Shown: positions 57,838-64,000 of the stretch, piece after piece
Layout of the letters: the number at the start of each line of letters is the position of its first letter
Numbering within the stretch: position 1 is the first letter of the stretch
From: Candidatus Geothrix skivensis
Lineage (GTDB): Bacteria > Acidobacteriota > Holophagae > Holophagales > Holophagaceae
Assembly: GCA_016721195.1 (NCBI GenBank)
Contig: JADKIO010000009.1
Location: 278,733 to 342,732 of the forward strand
Length of the DNA: 64,000 nt
Reading direction: 5' to 3'
The notes under the pieces: model-generated
Databases searched by the model: none
What the model saw: only the letters and a program-made list of their open reading frames with translations
Told to the model about the DNA's origin: nothing
Position numbers and translations under genes: made by a program

Positions 57838-57993
57838 ATGGGCAACCTCGGCATGACGGAAATCCTCCTGATCGGCGTGGCCCTGCTGCTCTTCTTCGGG
57901 CCTTCCAAGCTGCCCGAACTGGGGAGGTCCCTGGGGAAGGGGATCCAGGAGTTCAAGAAAGCGTCCAAGGCCATCACGGAAGAGCTGCCCTGA
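57838..57993 (+). CDS. tatA: twin-arginine translocase subunit TatA/E
   Basis: A 51-residue protein with one N-terminal membrane helix (MTEILLIGVALLLFFGPSKLP) and an amphipathic helix (LGRSLGKGIQEFKKASKAI), the pattern of TatA/TatE. It forms the pore through which folded proteins with twin-arginine signals cross the membrane. The ATG has a GGAGGAGCCCC leader. It is shorter than E. coli TatA (no long tail), as in several Gram-positive and acidobacterial species. No tatC is adjacent. Confidence 0.9.
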   Translation: MGNLGMTEILLIGVALLLFFGPSKLPELGRSLGKGIQEFKKASKAITEELP

Positions 57994-58050
57994 TCCGCCT
58001 CTACCTTGGTGGGCACGAAGGGTTAGGGTGGTAGTCAAAGGAGACGTGAC

Positions 58051-58380
58051 ATGACTCGCATGAAGACGGACCCTCCGAAGAAATACAAAGACTTCACCGC
58101 TCGCTACCCCAAGTTGGCTGAAGCCTGGGATTCCATCCACGAGGCAGGCGCCGCAGGTCCCCTGGATGCCAAGACTCAGCGTCTAGTGAAGCTTGCCGTG
58201 TCCATCGGAGCTCTCCGGGAGGGTGCCGTCCACGCCAGCGCCCGCAAGGCCCTGGACATGGGCATCACCGTGGAGGAGATGGAGCAGGTCGTGGCCCTGG
58301 CCGCAGGCACCCTGGGTATGCCCGCCACGGTCGCCGCCTTCACCTGGGTGCGGGACGTGACCCACAAGCCACAGAGCTGA
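58051..58380 (+). CDS. carboxymuconolactone decarboxylase-family protein
   Basis: A 109-residue member of the CMD/AhpD fold (ARYPKLAEAWDSIHEAGAA, then RLVKLAVSIGALREGAVHAS). In AhpD-type members a CxxC pair sits where this protein has GAVHAS, so the peroxidase-type cysteines are missing; a Glu and His remain. It is therefore more likely a lactone- or quinone-acting enzyme or a stress protein. It follows tatA by about 60 bases and precedes the arsenic operon. Function unproven. Confidence 0.82.
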   Translation: MTRMKTDPPKKYKDFTARYPKLAEAWDSIHEAGAAGPLDAKTQRLVKLAVSIGALREGAVHASARKALDMGITVEEMEQVVALAAGTLGMPATVAAFTWVRDVTHKPQS

Positions 58381-58489
58381 CCAGCCCGCTCCTGATAACT
58401 GTGCACCTCAGCCCCCACGCCCTTGGGGCTGAACGCCTTTTGGGGATGACTCTGGTTCAGAAAAATTACACAGACCCTTGATTTTGTTG

Positions 58490-58518
58490 TTGATTTCGTA
58501 ATTTAGAAAATAAAGAAT
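58490..58518 (+). promoter_or_regulatory. AT-rich ars promoter/operator region
   Basis: TTGATT (58490-58495) with AAGAAT (58513-58518) at 17 bases is a weak promoter. The imperfect dyad TTTC-gtaattta-GAAA (58494-58510) lies over it and is a plausible ArsR operator. Both are tentative. Confidence 0.35.
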
Positions 58519-58526
58519 AATGAAGT

Positions 58527-58850
58527 ATGAGCCACTCAGACCCCACACTCCAGAACGTCACCAAGCAGTTGAAGGCCCTGGCCCATCCAGGCCGCCTCTC
58601 GGTGGTCAGGGCCGTGGTGCAGGGACCCATGGAAGGAACTCCAGCGGGCCAGATTCAAACCCAACTGGGTATGGCCGCTTCTACCCTCAGCCATCACTTG
58701 GCCGACCTCACCGAGGCCGGGCTACTGACTGCGGCCCGGCAGGGAACGACGATCCGCTATGCCGCCCGCTTCGACCAGCTCAAGGCCCTGACCGAGTATC
58801 TCTGGCAGGACTGTTGCGGCGGCGGCTGCAAAGATCCCAACTGCCTTTGA
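58527..58850 (+). CDS. arsR: ArsR-family metalloregulator
   Basis: A 107-residue winged-helix repressor (LKALAHPGRLSVVRAVV at the start, LGMAASTLSHHLADLTEAGL as the recognition helix). The C-terminal Cys cluster DCCGGGCKDPNC is the likely As(III)-binding site, differing from the classical CVC site in the DNA-binding helix. It would release the promoter when arsenite binds. It is the first gene of arsR-arsM-acr3-rhodanese-arsC, all on the plus strand with short gaps. Confidence 0.9.
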   Translation: MSHSDPTLQNVTKQLKALAHPGRLSVVRAVVQGPMEGTPAGQIQTQLGMAASTLSHHLADLTEAGLLTAARQGTTIRYAARFDQLKALTEYLWQDCCGGGCKDPNCL

Positions 58851-58864
58851 TCTAGGGAGTTACC

Positions 58865-59701
58865 ATGGAACCGACCACCCACCCCACCCACCTGAAGATC
58901 CAGGACGCCTACGGCAAGATCGCCAGCCTCGGGGGCGGCTGCTGCGGCCCTCAGTCCGGCTGCTGTGGGGGCGGTCGCGCTGGAGAGGTCGCCCAAGGCG
59001 TGGGTTACTCGGACGCCGAACTGGCGACCCTCCCCGAAGGGGCCAACCTCGGCCTATCCTGCGGGAACCCGACGGCTTTGGCCGACCTGAAGGCCGGGGA
59101 GGTGGTTCTCGACCTCGGTAGCGGCGCGGGCCTGGATGTCTTCCTGGCCGCCCAGCGCGTTGGAGCCGAGGGTCATGTCCACGGTGTAGACATGACCAAG
59201 GAGATGCTGGCCAAGGCGCGGCACAACGCCGCCGAGTTCCGGCGGCGCACCGGCCTGAACAATGTGACCTTCCACCAGGGGCAGATTGAAGCCCTTCCCT
59301 TGCCGGACGCCTCGGTGGACGTGGTGCTCTCCAACTGTGTGCTGAACCTCAGCCCCGACCAGCCCAAGGTCTGGCAGGAGATCGCCCGGGTGCTGAAGCC
59401 CGGCGGGCGGGTGTCCACCTCCGACATGGTGCTGCTGAGGCCCCTGCCTGAAGCTGTTCGGGAAAGTGTCGAGGCCCTGGTGGGCTGTGTCTCGGGTGCT
59501 CCCCTCCTGGCTAACCTTCAGAGCATGGTGGAGGCGTCTGGCCTCACGGATCGCGCCTTTACCGATAAGGGGGAGGCCGTGGAAGCCATGCTCCCCGTGG
59601 ACGACCCTATGACGGATCACCTGCTTGGGCTCCTTCCGGCGGGCACCAAGCCTTCCGACTACATCACCAGCATGATCATCTCTGCCCGCAAGTCGGCCTG
59701 A
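58865..59701 (+). CDS. arsM: arsenite S-adenosylmethionine methyltransferase
   Basis: A 278-residue ArsM that methylates As(III) to mono- and dimethylarsenicals. The SAM-binding motif VVLDLGSGAGLDVFLAA is clear, and the three catalytic cysteines are in LSCGNPT, LSNCVLNLS and VGCVSGAPL. The N-terminus has an extra Cys-rich segment (GGGCCGPQSGCCGGG), probably for metal capture. It sits between arsR and acr3, giving the cell both methylation and efflux routes for arsenic. Confidence 0.94.
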   Translation: MEPTTHPTHLKIQDAYGKIASLGGGCCGPQSGCCGGGRAGEVAQGVGYSDAELATLPEGANLGLSCGNPTALADLKAGEVVLDLGSGAGLDVFLAAQRVGAEGHVHGVDMTKEMLAKARHNAAEFRRRTGLNNVTFHQGQIEALPLPDASVDVVLSNCVLNLSPDQPKVWQEIARVLKPGGRVSTSDMVLLRPLPEAVRESVEALVGCVSGAPLLANLQSMVEASGLTDRAFTDKGEAVEAMLPVDDPMTDHLLGLLPAGTKPSDYITSMIISARKSA

Positions 59702-59713
59702 CTGGAGTCTCCC

Positions 59714-60807
59714 GTGACCGAGCAAAAACGCCTCTCCTTCCTGGACCGCTACCTCACCCTGTGGATCTTCCTCGCCATGGGTCTAGGGGTGGTGCTGGGG
59801 TTTGGTGTCCCCGGTTTCAACAGGGCCATCAATGCCTGGAACGTGGGCACCACCAGCGTGCCCCTGGCCGTCGGTCTCATCGTCATGATGTATCCCCCCT
59901 GGCCAAGGTGAAGTAGAGGAGTTGCACCTGGTCTTCCAGAACAAGAAGGTGCTGGCCCTATCACTGGTGCAGAACTGGGTCATCGGACCCCTGCTCATGT
60001 TCGGCTTGGCGGTGCTCTTCCTCCGGGACAAGCCCGAATACATGCTGGGCCTGATCCTCATCGGCCTGGCCCGCTGCATCGCCATGGTCATCGTGTGGAA
60101 CGACCTGGCCAAGGGCGATACGGAATACTGCGCCGGGCTCGTGGCCTTCAACTCGATCTTCCAGGTGCTGTTCTTCAGCGTCTACGCCTGGTTCTTCGCC
60201 ACCATCCTGCCCGCCAGGCTGGGCCTCCAGGGCGCCGTGGTGAACATCACCATCGGCCAGATCGCCCAGAGCGTCTTCATCTACCTGGGGATCCCCTTCA
60301 TCGCAGGTTTCCTGACCCGCTTCGTTCTCGGCAAGGTCAAGGGCCTGGACTGGTACCACCGGGTCTTCGTGCCGAGGATCAGCCCCCTGACGCTTATCGC
60401 GCTGCTCTTCACCATCGTCGTGATGTTCAGCCTCAAGGGCGACACCATCGTGAAGCTGCCCTTCGATGTCATCCGGATCGCCATCCCGTTATTGATCTAC
60501 TTCGTGGTGATGTTCCTGGTGAGCTTCTGGATGTCCAAGAAAGTCGGGGCCACCTACCCCAGAGCGCGACCCTGAGCTTCACCGCCGCCAGCAACAACTT
60601 CGAGCTGGCCATCGCCGTGGCCGTGGCCACCTTCGGCATCGCCCACGGGGCCGCGTTCGCCGCCGTCATCGGGCCCCTGGTGGAGGTGCCGGTGCTGATC
60701 GGCCTCGTGAGCGTGTCCTTGTGGTTGAAGGGAAGTGGTATCCGGGCAGCGCCGGAGAAGTCTCTGATGTCACCTGCTGTCCGGCGGTCGAACCCGACAA
60801 GAGGTGA
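59714..60807 (+). pseudogene. acr3: ACR3-type arsenite efflux permease, frameshifted
   Basis: The product is an ACR3/ArsB3 arsenite/proton antiporter (RYLTLWIFLAMGLGVVLGF; WVIGPLLMFGLAVLFL; the Cys-containing LARCIAMVIVWNDLA). The frame is interrupted near 59900 (MYPP; one C missing from a C run), near 59925 (before the ELHLVFQNKKV segment) and near 60560 (before the QSATLSFTAASNNFELA segment), and probably once near the end (60735). Each break is repaired by adding one base. The joined protein is about 360 residues, normal for ACR3. Either it is inactive or the sequence contains indels. Confidence 0.85.
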
Positions 60808-60810
60808 ACG

Positions 60811-61197
60811 ATGGGTCCCTTCGATGGCAAGGGCATGGTGATCCAGGGGCTCCGGTTCCTCGCCCCGAAGGAAGCCCTGGATACCTTGCAGGCGGGGGCG
60901 CTCCTGGTGGACCTGCGCAGCGACGAGCTCGTCGAGATGAAGGCCTTCCGCGTCCCGGAGACCATCCACATTCCCCACGGCGAGCTATCAGGGCTGCTCT
61001 CGGAACTACCGACCAACCGCCCCCTCCTCCTGGCTGACACGTCCGGCGTGTTCACCAAGGACGCGGCACACACCCTTCTGGATCACGGCTTCAGCGAGGT
61101 CGCCTGCCTGAACGGCGGGATGCTCGCCTGGGACCAGGAGGGCCTTCCCTTGATACCGATCCCGAGGCCGTCCTCCATGGGGAGTGCGCCTGCGTGA
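60811..61197 (+). CDS. rhodanese-like protein of the ars operon, catalytic Cys absent
   Basis: A 128-residue rhodanese-fold protein (FLAPKEALDTLQAGALLVDL, then HIPHGELSGLLSELP and the closing LNGGMLAWDQEGLPL). The active-site loop reads LLLADTSGVF, with Asp where the sulfur-carrying cysteine should be, so sulfurtransferase activity is unlikely. It starts 3 bases after the ACR3 stop and overlaps the region before arsC by 4 bases. It may serve as a binding or regulatory module for arsenic or sulfur species. Confidence 0.82.
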   Translation: MGPFDGKGMVIQGLRFLAPKEALDTLQAGALLVDLRSDELVEMKAFRVPETIHIPHGELSGLLSELPTNRPLLLADTSGVFTKDAAHTLLDHGFSEVACLNGGMLAWDQEGLPLIPIPRPSSMGSAPA

Positions 61198-61223
61198 TGA
61201 TTTCCAAAAAGAAGAGGCGCCCC

Positions 61224-61637
61224 ATGACCCGCTCCATCCTGTTCCTTTGCGTCGCCAACAGTGCCCGGTCCCAGATGGGCGAGGGAATCGCCCGGCAGCT
61301 CTTCCCCAACCTGAGGATCCAGAGCGCCGGGAGCCGCCCCAGCCACGTGAACCCCTATGCCATCGAGGTGCTGGCCGAGCAGGGCATCGACGCCAGCACC
61401 CACACCTCCAAGAGCGTCCAGGACATCGACCCGGCCACCGTGGATCTCGTCATCACCCTCTGCGCCGAAGAGGTCTGCCCCCTCTTCCTGGGCAAGGCCG
61501 AGCGCCTGCACTGGCCCATCCCGGACCCCGCCAGCGACGATCCAAGCCTTACGCCAGATGACCTGCGGACTCGCTTCCGGGCTGGTCGGGATGAAATCCG
61601 GCGGCGCCTGGAGTTGTTGAAGGCCGAGCGGTTCTGA
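61224..61637 (+). CDS. arsC: thioredoxin-coupled arsenate reductase
   Basis: A 137-residue low-molecular-weight phosphatase-fold ArsC that reduces arsenate to arsenite for export by ACR3. The CX5R loop LCVANSARSQMGE holds the nucleophilic Cys, and the downstream pair in VITLCAEEVCP supplies the resolving cysteines for thioredoxin coupling. The ATG at 61224 has an AGAGG site; an earlier in-frame ATG overlaps the rhodanese gene. It ends the operon. Confidence 0.92.
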   Translation: MTRSILFLCVANSARSQMGEGIARQLFPNLRIQSAGSRPSHVNPYAIEVLAEQGIDASTHTSKSVQDIDPATVDLVITLCAEEVCPLFLGKAERLHWPIPDPASDDPSLTPDDLRTRFRAGRDEIRRRLELLKAERF

Positions 61638-61652
61638 CTCGGATTGGGTGGT

Positions 61653-62088
61653 TCAGGGCTTGAAGTCGCGGGCCTTGTCCCCCCGCAGCAGCTCGGCGAG
61701 GCCCAGCAGGCCGTCCTCCAGATACTTCACGTCGAAGCCCTGGGTCTTGAGGTAGGCCATGGCCAGGGCCGACCGGTCGCTTGTGGGGGCAGGCGGTCAC
61801 GATGAGCCTGGTGCGATCCAGCTCCTTCAGCCGCCTGGGCAGCTCATTCAGGGGAATCTGCAGCCCGAAGCCCATGCGCCAGGCCGCGTGCTCTTCCTTG
61901 AAGCGGATATCCACGAGAATGGCCTTCTTCTCCTGGAGCAGCTTCACCAGGGTCCCTGCTGCCGATCTTCATGTCCCGCCGCTCGGCGTAGTCGAAGTCC
62001 AGCAGGGCTGCTCCAGGGAGAACAGCTGCGGATCCTGAGCCTGGGCAGGCAGGGCCAGCGTGAGGAGGAGGGCAAGGGCAAGCCGCAT
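61653..62088 (-). pseudogene. exported rhodanese-like protein, frameshifted
   Basis: On the minus strand from 62088, a signal peptide (MRLALALLLTLALPAQAQ) and a rhodanese domain can be joined across about three frame changes (near 62020, 61955 and 61785): AERRDMKIGS, LLQEKKAILVDIRFKEEHAA, WRMGFGLQIPLNELPRRL, then the active-site-like VTACPHK and TQGFDVKYLEDGLLG. The cysteine is present here, unlike the rhodanese in the ars operon. Joined length about 143 residues. The breaks suggest decay or sequence errors. Confidence 0.65.
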
Positions 62089-62347
62089 GGAGATCCTTTG
62101 GAGGATGCTGCAGGGGCCGCAAACAAAGGGTCGATGACCCTTGACCCATCTTCCCAGCTCGACCGGGAAAGCCCAGGGCAGTGTCTTTCCGCGGGCAGGC
62201 TCCGCGGCGTGGCCCGCATTCGGGCCCTTCTGCCGGGGCTTGGATTCAGTCGATCCGTTCGTCCGATATCAATTTACTTGCGGAGTCTCCTGAGATGATC
62301 ACAATCACGATCAGTAGATCACCAATACAAACGATAGGGGAGGTCAC

Positions 62348-64000
62348 ATGCATTGCCGCCCCCACACCAAGCGATGGCTAGCCCCATGGCTCTTCTTCGC
62401 GACCAGCCTGCTGGGCCCGCAGCCCTGCTGCAGGCTCAGGCGCCCAAACCCACCACGGGGGCGGGTATCCAGGGGAAGGTGAAGGACGTCAATGGGGTGG
62501 CGGTGTCTGGCGCCACGGTGTCCGCCGAAGGCCAGGCCGCGAAGGCCACCACGGCCAGGATGGCTCCTTCAGCCTGAAGGGCGTGAAACCCGGACCAGTC
62601 TTCCTCCAGGTGAAGGCCCCCAGCCGGGCCCTCCTGGATGGCGAAACCCTGAAGTCCGTGATGGTGAAGGCGGGAGCCACGACCCCGGGGGTGGACATCA
62701 CCCTCTCCGGAAGGCCCAGCGACAGGGCCACCTATGTCGGCGGCAAGGCCTGCGCGGCCTGCCACGAGGGCCCCCACACGAAGGCGTTGAATGGCACCCC
62801 GAACGCCTCGATCCACTCCCGCTTCGTGACCGAGGGCACCAGCCACATGGTCTACAAGGACAAGTGGCCGGCCCCGGGCGAGAAGTACCTGCCCCGGGAT
62901 CCCAAGGGCAACCTGCTGAAGGTCCAGGATCCGCTGGACGGCACGGGCCTGGTGCATTTGCTGACCACCAGGGGCCAGGATCCCAACCTAGGAGATGCTG
63001 GTTCAAGTTCTACCTTGAGCAGCCGGCCGGGGTGACGCTCACCGAAGCTGATCTGGATGCCTCGGACAAGCCCGCGAACGCGGTCTGGATCCAGGTGGCC
63101 GCCACCATCGGGGGCGAGGGCAACTGGGGCAAAGGGCTATGTGGATCCCGCCACAAGCAGCCTGACCGCCATCCCAACTTCGGCGAAGGCAAGCAGCGCT
63201 GGATGTGCAAGGTCAAGACGTCCCCTACCTCGTGAAATGGATGAAGGAGAACGGCGTATCCCGGGAGGGGGAGAAGCAGGACTACATCTGCTACATGCCG
63301 GTGTTCATGATGCAGGATGGAACGCCCGAGGGCTCCAAGGTGCTGGCCAAGGGCCAGGTGGGTGCGCCCATGTTCTGGCAGAAATCCCCCGATCACTGGT
63401 GCACGCCGGACAACACCCTGTCGCGCAACTGCGCCGGCTGCCACGTCACGGGCGTGAAGATCACCACAGAAGGATTTCCTCAACGATCCCAATCCGCCCT
63501 GACATAGTCGGTGGTGGTGGCCTGGGACCAAGGGGGGACCTTGAACATCAGCTGTGAGCGCTGCCACGGACCCGGATCGAGCATGCGGCCAGTCCAAGGC
63601 CAAGATCATCGCGCCCCAGCACCTCACCGCCAAGGCGAGAGCACTTGAGACCTGCGGCCGGTGCCACCGGAACCACGATGGCCGCAGCCAGCGCCGCTGG
63701 CGTGTTCAAGCAACGCCTTCGACCGGGGCCTACAAGGACACCTCAGCCACGGCTTCTTGTGCCGGGCGTGTATGACCTTGCCACTTTCTTCGCCAGCTGA
63801 GCAGCCCGACCGCGGATGATGAACCCGACTGGAAGGGAAGAGGCCTTCCATGCCTGGCCCGACCAGATCCATGCCCGCTCCCCTCCCGTGGAGCTGTCGG
63901 AGCTGCGGCGCTCGGCCCTTCAACAACAGGACCCAGAGAAATGACCTGCTTCTCCTCTTACGATACTTACAGCATGGACGAGGACCGCCTCGCTGAAGGC
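62348..64000 (+). pseudogene. multihaem c-type cytochrome with carboxypeptidase-regulatory-like domain, frameshifted, partial
   Basis: An exported protein whose segments can be joined only with at least seven frame changes between 62430 and 63910. A signal peptide is followed by a carboxypeptidase-regulatory-like domain (GIQGKVKDVNGVAVSGATVS, then GSFSLKGVKPGPVFLQVKAP). Haem motifs CAACHEG, CAGCHVTG, CERCHGPG and CGRCHRNH follow. The last segment, CFSSYDTYSMDEDRLAEG, looks like CFSCHDTHS with the haem-binding Cys and His lost. The gene runs off the window. It would be a periplasmic or outer-membrane electron-transfer protein if intact. Confidence 0.7.

Overview
This is a GC-rich bacterial chromosome segment with strong G/C bias at third codon positions, except in two AT-richer islands. 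The gene repertoire best fits an Acidobacteriota member of the Holophagae (Geothrix/Holophaga-like). The pointers are an MglA-type GTPase fused to a histidine kinase, a DsrC/DsrMK-type sulfur-relay operon, a multihaem c-type cytochrome and many small secreted proteins. That placement is inference; no rRNA is present to confirm it.

Layout. 0-3.2 kb: end of zwf, then pgl and an RpiR-type regulator (oxidative pentose phosphate), facing a DUF2235 hydrolase. 3.4-5.7 kb: AT-richer stretch of minus-strand genes separated by attC-like sites, looking like integron cassettes without an integrase. 5.9-13.5 kb: M28 peptidase, rsmE, terC-ribF, small secreted proteins, acetyltransferase, marC, glutathione peroxidase. 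13.7-16.9 kb: LytS/LytTR-type two-component pair and an orphan PAS kinase. 16.9-20.8 kb: uppS-cdsA-dxr-rseP envelope/isoprenoid operon. 20.9-23.3 kb: MglA-PAS-kinase-receiver fusion. 23.4-26.5 kb: secreted protein resembling the front part of an M49 peptidase, OmpR-type regulator, polyprenyl-phosphate glycosyltransferase, yacG. 26.6-31.9 kb: heat-shock block dnaK / dnaJ-hspR / sigma factor-ATPase, with a palindrome over the presumed dnaJ promoter. 31.9-35.5 kb: RND exporter and MidA-like methyltransferase. 35.6-39.5 kb: CocE-type hydrolase and the aguA-aguB putrescine pathway. 39.5-44.5 kb: MocR regulator divergent from dsrC-dsrM-dsrK-cysteine desulfurase. 44.5-48.3 kb: PilZ-like/pseudo-receiver protein, MeaB GTPase, zinc-ribbon and secreted proteins.

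48.5-64 kb is more dynamic. tRNA-Pro is followed by three tandem 107-nt structured, tRNA-like repeats. A large hybrid kinase is broken by frameshifts. tRNA-Arg is followed by an AT-rich, plasmid-like island (zinc-ribbon proteins, YidD, serine recombinase, ribbon-helix-helix protein, primase-like replication protein). Then come tatA, an arsenic operon (arsR-arsM-acr3-rhodanese-arsC), a broken rhodanese and a heavily frameshifted multihaem cytochrome running off the window. All the broken genes I found lie beyond 49 kb, which points either to real decay or to indel-rich sequence there.

I found no CRISPR array, rRNA operon or recognisable insertion sequence.
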